DNA of 64,000 nt from Nigrospora sphaerica (GCA_018287875.1 JAGVVL010000002.1:7998001-8062000); one strand, 5' to 3'; positions 10,584 to 23,091 are shown, counted from the first letter of the stretch. Notes: generated by a model from the letters alone, not told the origin. Numbers and translations: made by a program.

Positions 10584-13500
10584 CAAAGGAGATTCGGCAT
10601 TGAGAATGGCGTTGACGGATAGCAACAAAACCCCCACGATGAAAAGGTGCTTTCTTCTTCTGCCCCCTTCCACAACCCTGGATGCTCTTCTCTTCTTTCA
10701 TCCATCCCATATCATCATCCCTCTCCGCTTTCTTTCCCTCTTGGGAGAGACGCAGCTCGGCCGCCTCGTCGACTGGCAGACGACACTGACACGCAAGCCA
10801 GAGGGCGATCAGCTCGTCTGCACGTAACGGGATTGACAGCCTGCATAGCATTACGGACTAGATGGACGGTCATCGAGTTCCCGGTCGGATCGGCTCTTGG
10901 CCTAGCAGGCCCTGACTACCCCAGAGGTACTCGAGAAGGACGGGCTACATGTCACAGTACGCAGTAGAGAGCACCAGGTTGGATTGATTCATTGGTGGGG
11001 TCGTTGAATGGAATCCAACTTGCCCAGGTTCCCAGTACGAGCCCTACAGCATCCACCACTACGGTTACTCCTTCTTAACGCGGATAGTTGGGCGGTAGGT
11101 CCGTTAGTAAGAGGGTAGGGTAGGTATTCGTATGATCTACCTGTAGGTAGTATACGAATGAAGTAGTAACAGGTCATTGTTAACCTCTCACTTACCTGGG
11201 GATCCAGTATAGCCCAGCTTTGTTAGTAAGGTCGATTGCCCCTTGGCCCTTGTCCCCTGCTGGGTGCTCCATATCTGCCCCTGCACGCGCAACCTGCCCC
11301 TCCATCGTAGCCATTTTCGTCCAACCAACCCACCTTCGACTTTAGCAAGCGGCGTTGTAGGCCGCTTCGCCGTGCCGTGTTTACCTGCTGGGTTGCTGGG
11401 CGGCCTAGGCGGCCTGCCTACCTATCCATTCTTTTCTTCGTGTCGACGACCCCCGACTGGGGCATGTCGTTGCTGGTGGCGTCGGCCGGCGACCGTTTTG
11501 TGCCTCATCATCATCAGATCGTCCCGGTCCAATCGCCCCCTTCAATACAGCACCGGTCGAGGCGATGGGCTTCGGCGGTGAGGACTCCGCATGGCGCCCA
11601 GCGCGTGCTCTCGAGGAGAAGGGTGGTGGACAACGCAGCAGCACAGCACGACATACATACGCCAACAGCATCTCCATCCTACCCAGTCCCTACCCCAGGC
11701 CCGGCAAGGCTCCGCCCACATGTCACGCGGCCTGACGGCGTCTCTGAGGGGGGGTTTGGATTTTTTTTTTTTTCCTTTTCTTTGGCTTTCACACTCTTTG
11801 TCCCCGCCGGCCCGTTGGGGCCCCTCGTCGCCGACCTCAAAGCGTCGCGCGGCATTTGCAGCTATGCATTTGTGCTTGGCGACGCTTCCGACTGCCGGTT
11901 CCCACCGTGGCTTTCGGCTCGTTGTGCTGTTCGCTTGCAAGCTCGCGAGAAGGGGCGTCAAGGTCTGGAGCTGGAGGGGACGGTTCCGCCATCGGGCTCA
12001 ACTATCCATCTAGAAAGAAGTACCTAACCTCCCATGCCGGCCCCTGCCCCCTCCTCCCCTGCCTGCAGTTCACTAGCGGAGTCTTGGTGCACCCTGTGTC
12101 AAACCGCCCGGCCGAACCCCCCAGTTCAACTGCTTGCCGACCCACGGCCCATATCAGGTGCAACCGCCCCCCTGCTGCCCCAGCGCTGAGCCACTTTGTC
12201 CGGCGCCGTATAGGGTTAGGCACTCTTTCCAGCCTCATCCCTATAAACAGATTACAAGCCTCACTCATCCCGGACGTCACGTTAGCCGCCGCCCTGCCGC
12301 CCCGTCCAGTACATACCACGGAGTACCTTTAAGACGCTGCTTATGTAGCATCCAGATCGATGGTGGACGGTGCTCGTGCTCGTAAGCGAGCCCCTCTGCC
12401 CGCATGCCCACTGCCGCTGAGGAGACGGCGGACCAGCCCAGCTGATCTTGGTGTTTAAAAAAGCGGCGCAATGCAACTCATGAGGACCAGAGCCGAGACC
12501 CAGAGATGCAGATGAGCCTGCCCCTCCGCCTGCTTCATCTTTCCTCGCTGCTTACTCTGGTCAGGCCTCTAGAAAATCGCTATCTCGGTTTGCCACCGCT
12601 CCAGTGCCAGGACTGGGGCTGGCTCAAGCCGCCCCAGGCGGCTCACGAAGCTGTGTGCCTGGCACCTGGGTTGCATGTCCAAGCCCGGGGGGGGGGGCGT
12701 AAGTCTGCGCGGGTTGCGACAGATGAGCCTGGGCTACTGGGCCCGGCGATCGCCGTGCCGCCGTCTATTGGCTTGGGGAGCCTGTGCCATACGGAACGGC
12801 CAAGCCAGAAAAGGGCGTGAGGGCGTGTTCTGTGCCAGACGTCCCGTGCCGCATCACCTGCCACGCTTAGTAGTGACAGTCGTGATGGTTCTGTCGATAC
12901 AAGCCGTTGTGATGGCGGCTGGTGGACCCTGCAAAACACCGATTCTCACCATCTCCCACTAGATGTAGCTTTCGGCACTAGCAAGGCAGGGCGAGCCCCA
13001 CCGTCGCCGCGTGAACTCGAGCCAGCTGATTGGTATACGAAAAGGGCTTTTGTATCAGTCTCTCCGGCATCGCCTGAGGGGTCTCACCCATGATATCATC
13101 AGACCCCCGCCTCCGGCATGGGCAGCACAGGCAAGCTGCCAACGGGTGAGCTGCCCTCGAGGCGGGCCGCTCCAGTTTAGCCAGAATTCCTCGCCGCCGC
13201 CGTCGCCGCCGCCGCCAGCACCAGGCTCAAGAGATGTCGCGGGAAGCAAGATTGTTTCAAGGCGGTCGATCGACGTCGGGTTGTCACGCCCCTTAGGGGT
13301 GAGTGGTGCGCTAGGTCGTCCCCCCCCTGGCCAGACGACCCCGAACTGGGCAGGTCAGAAGACGACCGGTGAAGGCTGACACCGTGTTCGCCCTGTTTGA
13401 ACGGCTGCCGACGCGCCGGCGTCGAGCCATGGGGCATGCAGACAACTTGCCCAGCATCAGGTAACTATCCTCGCTCCTGACCTGGCTTGATTATTTCGAC

Positions 13501-16500
13501 GCGATTGCGCGCAAAAGCGAAAATTACCACTTGTCGATCTCGGGGACCCTTCCCGTGGTTCCCTTGCGGAAGGGGACCCGGCTGACGTAGGGTAGCTCGG
13601 CAACGAGCCCCTCCGAATCAGCACTAACGTTTACAGGCCCCATCAGCGACGGTTGAGGCACAGCATCCAGGTCTCGGTTTGGAAGATGGTACCTTTTTAT
13701 TATTATCATTGTTAAACCCACCGGCCTTCGCCCGCCACCAATTGTGGTACATTCCAACTGCCACAAGGGAAAACGAAAAGGAGGCCTCGTTGCGCAACAG
13801 CTAGGCGGCTGTTGTAAGCATCTGCATCCAAATGCGGCATTGCATCTCCCCCCTTCCCCCACCCTCGCCATCTTCCACCTGGGAGTTATTTATTTCGTTG
13901 CATTACTCTGAATTCCTGGTTGTCTGAGTCAGGACTCGACTGTCGATCCTGCCCGGGTTACGAGCCCTTGTCAATCTTTCCCTGCTCGCCCTACGACGCA
14001 ACCCCACGGCGGCGCTGATGGCGATAAGTCGTCGCTCTGCCTCATGCGAGCCAATCATATTGCGGAATCCGCAGATTTCGATACAGCATCCCCAGGGCCC
14101 CTCATGGATACGCGGCCCCCCAGATCGTTTCTCCGCCTTTCTCCGCCATCCACGTACCTCGAGTATTCGTACATGGTGCGAAAGGGCCCTTGCCCCAAGC
14201 TGCCAGGCCCTTGACCGAAAGACTTGGCTGGCTGGCTTAGGCATAGCCAGGGCTGTAAATCTCCCGGTGGGCCGTAGTGTGCCATCTACTGGAGATAGCA
14301 CACACTCTTGCAGTGGTGGCTCAGGATGGTCCTTATTACCCTGAAAATATTGGACATCGGCTCGGCATGGTGGACTTGGATCGTACGACAAGCAGCCCGA
14401 AAGGAGCGCAACTTGCGATATACGCTGGTATCGCATGCTGGCGCATCGTGGGCTATGTAGTAAGCTAGGCATGGTTGGCTTGGACTGCTCTGCACGGGCG
14501 CGCGCCTGAGTGCACATATGGAACACAGACCCAGGCCGTCCGAGCAACATCCACCCCTGGTTGCCTGGTCTGGCCTCATGGGCGACACACAGGGCAACAC
14601 ATGCTGACCAGCTGATCAGCCCCTGTTTTCCGCTACCTGTTCGGCGGAAATGTCTCGGCGGCCACTCGCTCTTCCGCGACATCGCCCTGGCGCCCGTCGA
14701 CTTTCTTTGCTGCCCGACGATCGACCAGAAACAGTACGGCTGCGATAGGAGGAGGACGTGCAGCCGTGAAACCAGCCCCCCGCGCAAGCATCCGGGCAGT
14801 AATAATGCGCTTGCATCATGCACCCAGCGCCCGGGTAGTACAGCATGCGCCGCCGCTGGGACGTAATTTCGTGTCCGCTTGTTCGCGTAGCACATTCACA
14901 TGCTAGTCCCAGCCGGACCATATATCGACCGGGTGACTGGATATTGGTTTGCAAAGAGCTGCACATACGCTCCTCATGTGATAACGGCGGTCCTAGCTTG
15001 GTCCTCCTCCCTCTGCCGATGGGTATTGTCGAGGGCCGTGTTCTTTCCCAGGGCCGGGCTTATGCGTTGGCAAGCCCTAGATAGCCAAATCTTGCCTCAT
15101 CTACGGCATCAGTGCTGCTCAGCTTCTGGGCCATGGAAACAGGATCCCCTCGTGCCACCATCCGTTCAGCCACCTGGCCGTTGGCAATCGGACACGAGGA
15201 GCTGGACGAAGCAGCCACGGTCTCGTGATGAGGAGAACGAAAACACCGGGAGCTAAAATTGCCCCCGGCCGTCGCAAGTATACCCGGCCACAACCAATCT
15301 TGTAGGCGTCCACACTGACTCCCCTCTGCACCTTGACGGGAAACCGGTTTCCCGAGCATCGGTCATCACCCAGCCTCGCCTCGGGTTACTGGACATTGTT
15401 GCAACCAAGTGGCCTTCCAAATCAACGTGGTTCCGTCTGACCTAGCTGAGGCGCTACCAAGTGAGGCCATGCTTCGGATTTCCTCTCCCAAAACTCCCCA
15501 AACATATCCCACACGATATGGGAGCAAATGCGAGGGCAGATGTCAGCCGTTGCTCCAACCATGGGGCACATGACTCGGACCACTCTTCAGGTCCTCGGAG
15601 TGCCGATTACGGACAAGTCTAACCTCTGATACGGCGGAATCGTGCCTGCCGCTGGTCAGCATAACGGCATGATTGGGCTTCGTTCATTATGCCGACTTGG
15701 TAAATCAAGACTGATGGGCCACGGCCAGGCCACGGGATAACTCTCGGTCGCATGGGCAATGGATGACTGGATGAAACTGGCCAGAGGGTGTCTATCATGA
15801 AGATGGCCCGGCTCTGGAACGGCGCCTGTCGATAAGGGGTAATCCGATCTGCTCATTTAGGTTTGCGTGGCGTAGAACCGTTGCTTGCGCCGGTCGTTTG
15901 GGCCCTCGCGTGTAGCACGACGAAGCTGACAGATGCACCGTTACTTCCGAGAGGATTGGACGAGAAAACAAGCGTAGATTCACCCGCGGTCGAAGAAAGC
16001 GGCGAGAGAAAGCGAGAGCGAGCGAGAGCGCGGGAGGTGAGTTAGAGATGGACTCGATGGACGGTAGAGAGATGCCGGTGTCTCCAGGGCCTCAAGAGTC
16101 TCGAGCGCCTTTAGTAACAGATCACAGAGCAGAAGACTGCGCCGTCGAGAGGCTAGACTAACGAACCGGTTGATTTTAATCGCACTGCATGTGGAAGCGG
16201 GCAATGCATGCTCGAAGCTGAATAGACGCTTGAGGCTTTCCAGCTGCGGGAGATCAACACGGCCACCTTCGTCGCCGTCTTTTCTTGGCGTCAGAGCCCC
16301 CGAGTCATGGTGTCCCGCGGATCTGCCCGCCGTCGCGTTTCCCCCCTCCCCGTTCCGGTTCCCGTGCCGGGCGCTGTCCTCAGCGGCGGCCCCGAGAGGC
16401 GTCCCGCCACTCCGAACCAACACACCCCATTGCTGGGGCAACGACCAAGAAAGCAAAAGAAAATAAAAGATGGCCGGAAGACGAGGCAACCGAAGCCCGA

Positions 16501-17047
16501 AGCCGAGGCTTTTCCCTCCCCACCCTTCCCGGCGGCGGACCTCCCGAAGCCCACCCCTTCTTCTCATTTTTTGGGGGGGGGGGGGCCTCGACTATGCCAT
16601 AATTGGCAGCTCGCGCCGCCTCTTATCGGCTTTAAAAGCCGTCGGGCGTCCGCCGGCCGGCCCAAAAATGGAGGGACAATCGTGGGGAGCAGCAGTTCTC
16701 CACCGTTGTCGGAGGAGGCTCATCGGTTTGCGCTCAAAGAAAAAAGAGGCGGTCGGGCGCTTATTACGAGCGTTGCGAAGGAGTGAGCCCATTTCCCTTT
16801 CCTGCCGGCACCTTCGATCGCTTTCGCTGAGGCGGATAGTCTAGCAGCGGTGTTTTTTTTATTCTTATACAGGTTGCTCGCTTGAGGTTGCATGTGCATT
16901 TTGCCAAACCCTCCGTGTTCAATGCTCTGCCCAGCGCGTGTGATCGATTCCCTTCTGGCGCCTTCGCTCCCCACCCCGCCTCGCTCGCCTTGAAAACGCT
17001 CCCGCTCTCGCTCTCCGCCCCCGCCCTCGCGCCCCCCTAGCAAATAG
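10584..17047. other. Gene-poor stretch and promoter of the MFS transporter
   Basis: I find no frame with recognisable protein features over about 6.5 kb. The longest frames (13903-14895 minus; 11377-12027 plus) are random-looking, and equally long frames overlap them on the other strand. Visible structure: a TAGGTA-type hairpin at 11126-11159, a 14-base T run near 11761, a 13-base G run at 16573-16585, and a purine/pyrimidine-rich patch at 15990-16100. The last few hundred bases before 17048 are CT-rich and are the likely core promoter and leader of the MFS gene. Confidence 0.5.
11126..11159. repeat. Inverted repeat / hairpin built from TAGGTA words
   Basis: ATTCGTAT at 11126-11133 pairs with ATACGAAT at 11152-11159. 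Inside it CTACCT (11137-11142) pairs with AGGTAG (11145-11150), leaving a 2-base loop and an asymmetric internal bulge. That makes 14 paired bases in 34 nt of intergenic DNA. The function is unknown. It is one of several such TAGGTA dyads in the window. Confidence 0.6.
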
Positions 17048-19434
17048 ATGATGGCGGCCGCTGGCACCGTAGACGAGACGGCGCCCCTCCTGGGGCCGGC
17101 CGAGCCCGCCCTGGGCGAGAAGCGGCGCTCCTGGCTTTCGCGGATCGGCAGCACGCCGAACCGAGTCGTCCTCGCCGGCTTCCTCATCACCCTCTCCTTT
17201 AGCGTGACGCAGGTCCCGTAGGTTCTTCTGTTCCTTTCCCCCTGCTTTCCGGTCCTCCCTCCCTCCCCCGAGCGGACGAGACGAGCCGGCGGCGGCGCTT
17301 CGACCGGGGGGAAACGGTAGGGGCGGACCATGGGAAAAGCCCAGCCCCCCCCCCCCCCCCCCATCCGCGATGGCTAGACAAAAAGAGTAGATTGACTGAT
17401 GGCGGAGGGGGACGGCGACTTTGCCCCCCGTGGCCCGTGTAGTCTCTTCTATCTCTTCCACCTGATGGAGTGTGACATCTTCTACGGCAAGCACCCGCCG
17501 TTCACCGGCGGCGGCGACCGGTGCAGCCGCAACGAGATCGCGGCCGGCACCGCAACGCAATTCTCCATCCTCGGCATCAGCACCACCTTCTGCGGCACGC
17601 TGAACCTCTTCGTCTCGGGCTGGATGGTCAAGCGCTACGGACCCCGCCGCGCCCTCGTGCTGCAGACCGTCATCCCCGCCCTGCGCGTCCTGACCCAGAT
17701 CCTCGGCGTCCAGGCCGGCGGCGAGGCCGGCATCATCATCATCCAGGCCACCCAGGTCGTCACCATCCTCGGCGGCCCGGCCGGTTATGTGTAAGTTCTT
17801 CCTCCCCCGCCCATCCATTCCGGCGGAAGGTGGGGTACTGGTCCGCCTCTTTCTCCCTTCCCCTTCGATGGCTAGGGAGGCAGGCTGACGGCGCGGCGTG
17901 GACAGGCTGGTCATCAACACCATCGCCGGCGAGGTGGCGGCGCCGCTTGAGCGCACCGCCCTCTTCGGCCGGCTGCAGGGCTGCATCATGCTCGGCATGG
18001 CGCTCGGCCTCTGGCTCGGCGGCCTCATCGGCGACCGCTTCGGCATCCGGAGCCCCTTCTTCACCGCCTTCGCCCTCTTCTGCTGCGCCAGCGCCTACGC
18101 CCGCTTCGCCCTGCCCTACATCGCCCCCGAGGCCATGACGGACGGCAAGGCCCGCCCCGCCGGCGTCGCCGGCTTCCTCGCCCCGCTGCGCGTCCTCGCG
18201 CCCCAGCGCCTCCGCCTCGCCGGCTCCGGTGCCGTCCGGAACCACTACGGCGTCTTCTTCCTCTGCATCGGCATCTTTTTCGGCGTCGTACGTTAAGGTC
18301 CCCCGCCTCCCCTTCCCCTCCCCGCCTGCTTGTTTCCCCGCTTGGTTCCCCACCTCCTGAACCTTCCCTCCGCCCCGTCCAACTGAACCCGCCCCGGCTG
18401 GTGAACGAGGCTAACACCCGGGTCTTCCCTCGCACCCAGGTGGCAACCGGGTACGCGCCGACGCTGATTCAGATGTATGCGACGGCCGAGTTCGGCTTCA
18501 GCCAGGGCGACAACGGCTACTTGATGGCGGGCAACGCGCTCATGCGGGCCTTCTTCCTCATCCTGCTCTTCCCGCGCATCATCGCGCGGGGCCGCGCGTG
18601 GTTCGCCGCGCGCGCGCGCGCCGGCCGCGAAGCCGCCGACGCCACCAAATCGACGCCCGACGGCGGCGAGGCCGCGCCGGGCGAGGGCGAGGGGGCGCCC
18701 GCCGGCCCCGACGCCGCCGTCGAGAAGCTGGCGTGCCAGTTCGACCTGTTCTTCCTGCGCTGGAGCCTGCTGGTCGACGGCCTCCTGACGGCCGTTACTG
18801 CCTTTGCGACGCGGGGCTGGCATGTCTACCTGGGTACGTTTGTCCCCCCCCTCCCCCTCTCCCTTCTTCGTCCCTCCCGCTCTTTGGGTTGGGGGCCCTG
18901 CTGGTGGTCGTTCGTGTGGCCGTATTGGATAAAAAAGCTGATAACGGTGTTCCCCCCCTCTGCCAGCTGCCTTCCTCTTGCCCTTCGGCTCCGGCTCGGC
19001 GCCGGCCGCCAAGGGAGTCATCACCGAGATGTGCCCGCGCTCGCAACGGACCGACGCGCTCAACGCCGTGACGCTCGTCGAGAACATTGCGCGGTTGACG
19101 ACGCTGGGTCTGTTTGGCTTCATCTTTGCCGCCTTGTCCGAAATCGGCCAGTCGTATCTAACCTTTTATTGCAATGCAGTAAGTTTTCTTTTCTTCTTCT
19201 TCCCTCTCCCCTTTTTGCAGGAAAGGGTTGCCTTTTCTTCCTTTTCCTTTTTTTACTCCGCGCGTGCCGGATGGCGGCTGACAGGCTTTTTTCCCCGTTC
19301 GCTTTCAGGCCATCGCTGTCATCGGTATGGCCGTCCTCTGGCTCTCTCACTTCCCGCCCGACGGGAGCACATTGGTCGAGGAGGAGCCTGAGGACCAAGT
19401 TGCAGAAGGGGAGACGGCGGCGGCGGCGGATTGA
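17048..19434 (+). CDS. Major facilitator superfamily transporter with N-terminal dileucine motif
   Basis: Six exons: 17048-17217, 17443-17790, 17906-18287, 18440-18833, 18967-19178 and 19309-19434. Phase closes at every junction and gives about 543 residues. The first half contains the MFS loop-2/3 signature region (GWMVKRYGPRRALVL) and a strongly conserved fungal block, GDRCSRNEIAAGTATQFSILG. The second half has GVITEMCPRSQRTDALNAV and ends in an acidic tail. A central loop of about 60 residues is rich in Ala, Gly and Glu. The family resembles fungal TetA/HIAT-like MFS proteins of unknown substrate. The cytosolic N-terminus carries ETAPLLG, an acidic dileucine (ExxxLL) signal of the kind that sends membrane proteins to the vacuole, so a vacuolar location is inferred. 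Exon 1 could start at the second ATG (17051). Intron 1 (225 nt) contains an 18-base C run. Confidence 0.82.
17345..17362. repeat. 18-base C homopolymer inside intron 1 of the MFS gene
   Basis: A run of 18 C lies inside the first intron (17218-17442) of the MFS transporter. It is noncoding, but its length is likely to be polymorphic or error-prone. Confidence 0.85.
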
Positions 19435-20879
19435 GACGTGGTGTTTGCCCATAGGGGGCTGAAAAAAAGCATACTAGTGCATGAAAAATGACGTACATAT
19501 CACGACGCTTGAACCCGTGACAGCGCGACCTAGGTGGTAACAACGACGCCGTTCTGCCATCCGGACAGCCGGGGTGCGGCTACCTTCTCTGCTCGATATA
19601 TGTTTGTACGTGTCCATGTAGAAATTTGAAAGATTCGATCGTACCCTCTCCCAATTTCTATGCCGCCTCCGCTTCTAAATCGTGTCTGATCAAGGGTCTC
19701 GAGGAGGCCGGAGGGCGACTGGGATATGGATGCCTAGCGCCGTGTTTTGAGTTTCCAGAAGGATTCTCTTACTGCCTGTCACTTTAGGAAAGCTTCGCGG
19801 TTCCCGATTGGGGCCCGATATTTCTCTTTGAAACGAAGGTTTCCCAGTCACGGCGCTTGGGGTATGTTGGTTGGGTAGTGTGCTGTATTGAGCTTGATGA
19901 CATGTTTGACAGATATCGATTGCTTGTTTTCTTTTCTCGTAGACGACGCCCGGCCCGGGACATCCCTTCCGTTGGGTCCTTATCAACCTGCAGAGGATCA
20001 GTCGCTCTCGCTACGGGGGACCAGTTGACGCCCCACGCCGGGTTTGACACGCCCAAGCAAGAAGAAGCGTTGGTGTCACGGGGTCGAGGCTCGTCTAGGT
20101 GGATGCATGCCACGAAAGCTCGCTTTGTCTTGGTTGCCCGACCAAGAGTCAGCGTGTCACGCCACTGATAGGTGTCTCGGACAGCATTCGACCAGCCCTG
20201 GCTCAGCCCTGGCTACCTACTTTATTTGCTCTTAGGACTAGTTAGAAGTTCTGAAGGTAACGGCCGCGGTGGAGAGATGTGCGATCGTGGGGTACCTAGC
20301 GTCCACTTATCTACTTGGATCTATGTACCTCCCTTATCTTTTACTGCCGACTGGCTACAGGTGGCTTACCTAAGGAACGGCTACCCCACTCTTTAGGGGT
20401 GAAACGGCAACAGCGGCGGGTCTCCCTGGAGCCTGCCAATGCAGAGGATCCAGCAATCAAGCCTTCCGTCCATCCCGGATGGACACCCGGCTCCTACCGT
20501 GACTCTCTTTAGCTTTCACCACCTCTCCCCTCTTTCTTATTGTCGTGAACGCCGAGGGATCGACGTTCCTCGTTGCCGTGCCGTCGCCGCCCTCGACGGC
20601 CGTGATACCGCCTGCCGGTCGGCGCGTGAGTTTCCCGCGTACTGCAGACTATTGACCAGTGCGACTGCGATGGGGCCACGGCGTTAACTGGGTCCGGGAA
20701 ATTGTGGTCATTTGTGTTTGGGACCCTGATTTGAAGCGAAGGCGCTCTTCCCCCTTGCCCGCCTGTCTTCCGCGCACCTTTCCCTCTTCTGTTACGCCGC
20801 CGCCGTCCTGCCCCTCCTCCACCTTCCCCCCCGTGCCCATCTGGAACTGGAACTGGAACTGGAACTGGACGCCTTCGCC
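19435..20879. other. Intergenic region between the MFS and acid-phosphatase genes
   Basis: No supported gene lies here. The region holds the 3' end of the MFS gene, a patch at about 20205-20360 with repeated ACCTA/TAGGTA words, and from about 20500 a CT-rich leader ending in the CTGGAA tandem repeat directly before the phosphatase start. Confidence 0.5.
20841..20869 (+). repeat. CTGGAA hexamer tandem repeat in the 5' leader of the acid phosphatase
   Basis: Four perfect copies of CTGGAA plus a partial fifth end 10 bases before the ATG at 20880. This is a hexanucleotide microsatellite in the likely 5' UTR. Confidence 0.9.
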
Positions 20880-22815
20880 ATGGAGAAGAGGGACGAAGAA
20901 ACATGGAGTTCGTCGCGCCGCCCCTCGGCCGATGGCCTGCTGCTACCGTCGGGCCTGCTGCGCCCCGCGAAGGCCGCCTCGCGCCGGTCCTGGGTTCTGA
21001 CGGCCGTCATCTTCATCTGCAGCGGCTTTGTCATCCTCCTGGCCATGGTGGGCGCTGTCGGCATCGGCACTTGGTATCTGGGCACCGATGCCCCTGAACG
21101 CGACGCCGTCTACGCCGCCGCCCTCAACGCCCTGCCAGACTACTTGAGGACAGAGGCGCCGCTGCCGCTGCCGGGCCCGACCAAGACGGCCGATGTCGCC
21201 CCTTTTCTGGCCCAGGCCAACACCGTCGCCTTCCCCTCGGGCACCTGGGCCCCCAACCAGCCCCTGCAGACGGCCGTCCCCATCGCCGGCAACGTCAACA
21301 ACTCTAACATCTTCGAACTGCATGGCCACCTCTCCAGCTACTTCCCCAACCCAGTCGGCTTCGGCGTGGATGAGTATCCGCTGCCGCCGGGCGCCGCCAT
21401 CAGCCAGGTGCATCTCCTGCATCGCCACGGCTCCCGCTACCCGACGCTCCAGTCCTCCATCACCGACTTTGGCGCCAAGGTCGAGAACCTGACGCGGACC
21501 GGCGCCGCTGCGTGGAGCGGCGCGCTGGCCTTTGTCAAGGACTGGAAGTACACGCTCGGCGCTGAGATCCTGGTCGCCCGCGGCCGCCAAGAGCTGTTCG
21601 ACAGTGGGGTCCTGCATTACTACAACTACGGCCACTTGTACAACACGTCGAGCAAGATCCTGGCCCGCACCACGAGCCAGGACCGCATGTTGAAGTCGGC
21701 CGAGTACTTCATGGCCGGCTTCTTCGGTCTGGAGTGGACCCAGAACGTCACTCTCGAGGCCATCCTCGAGGGTCCCGGGCTCAACAACTCGCTGGCCGGC
21801 TACTTTGCTTGCGAGAACGCCAACAACTTCCGATCCGCCGGCGGCCGAAACGCATCGTTGGAGTGGGTCGACATCTACCTGGCCAACGCGACAGAGCGGC
21901 TCCGAAAGTACACGGGCAACTACAACTGGACCGTTGGCGACAGCTACAACGCCCAGAACTTGTGCCCGTACGAGACGGTCGCCTACGGGTTCAGCCAGTG
22001 GTGCGACCTCTTCACGTACGAGGAGTGGCTCGGCTTCGAGTACAGCATCGACCTCCAGTTCCAGGGCAACGACGGCTTCCTGTCGCCCACGGGCCGTGCC
22101 GTCGGCATCGGCTTCGTCGAGGAGTTCCACGCCCGCCTCCAAGGGCACCTCTACAACCTGCCCCCGGGCGCCACCCAGGTCAACTACACGCTCGACACCA
22201 TGAACGAGACCTTTCCGCTCAACCAGGACATCTATTTTGACTTTAGCCACGACACCAACATCTACTCGATCCTGGTGGCCTTTGGCCTGAAGCAGTTCTC
22301 CGACGTGCTGCCGTCAACGGAGCGCAAGGAGCCGCGCAACGTGACGGTGTCGCACATGACGCCCTTTGCGGCGCGCATGGTCTGGGAGGTCATCACCACA
22401 CCGCACCCCGTCAAGGCCAAGCGACCGGCGCCGGGCTCGGCCGAGGCCGACTTTTACGAGGTCGGCGACGTGACCAAGTACGTGCACCTCACGCTCAGCC
22501 AGCGTACGGTGCCGCTCGGCGCGAGCTACCCCGAGTGCGGCGACCGCGGCGACGGCTGGTGCGAGATGGGCACCTTCATGCGCCTCTTGGATGGGCTGCT
22601 GGCCCAAGCCAAGTATGACTTTAGCTGCTTCGGGAACTACACGGCGGTTCCGTACGGCCACATCACCGACGGTACGTCCAACTGTGTCTCACTCTCTCCC
22701 CCCTTTCAACCACACCCGAGGCTGACATTCTCCTTCTTTTGCAGGTGTGCCGATAGGTAAGCGTGCCCTCGGCGGGGGCATGGGAACGGGATTAGCACCA
22801 ATGCGAGCGATATGA
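20880..22815 (+). CDS. Histidine acid phosphatase (phytase-like), membrane anchored
   Basis: Main exon 20880-22671 plus a short last exon 22745-22815, about 620 residues. The histidine-phosphatase catalytic motif LLHRHGSRYPT lies at residues 179-189, with nucleophile His183. The distal proton-donor motif SHDTN has His457-Asp458. About ten Asn-X-Ser/Thr sequons and several Cys suit a secretory-pathway glycoprotein. Instead of a cleavable signal peptide, the protein begins with about 36 mostly hydrophilic residues and then a hydrophobic span (about 38-66), which predicts a type II membrane anchor with the catalytic domain outside the cytosol. The family hydrolyses phosphomonoesters, including inositol phosphates; the actual substrate is not visible. 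The 3' end is the weak part of the model: splicing 22672-22744 gives an end of ...DGVPIGKRAL and about 14 more residues, but a further donor (GTAAGC, 22756) could change the tail. The neighbouring minus-strand gene ends 276 bases downstream. Confidence 0.88.
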
Positions 22816-23091
22816 TTTTTTAGATTTTAACGTGGAACATGCAGCAAATTTCGGGTTATAGACGGAAGTTTTGATGATATGACGTGTAATTAAATCCATT
22901 GCCTTTTCAGTTACCTCCTGGCAGACACTTGGACCGTTGACACAGCCATCTCCGTAATGGCGATCCTGTAAACGCGGCGTCTAGGTCTATTGCTCCAGCG
23001 ATAGCCGCTCCCGATACCGTGGGGGTTGGGCTTTGTGTCTAGTTTATGAGTCCGACGGCCACCATCCCGTTCCGCTTGGCGTCTCTCCCCC

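Noticed and set aside
10009..10851. 280-codon minus-strand frame
   Set aside because: It depends on reading through the 27-base G tract as poly-Pro; there is no recognisable domain and the frame would break with one change in tract length.
13903..14895. 330-codon minus-strand frame in the gene-poor stretch
   Set aside because: It has no motif, no coherent hydrophobic pattern and no family resemblance, and long overlapping frames occur on the other strand.
20943..22250. 435-codon minus-strand frame opposite the acid phosphatase
   Set aside because: It is an antisense frame kept open by G/C-rich third positions; the + strand carries both catalytic motifs.
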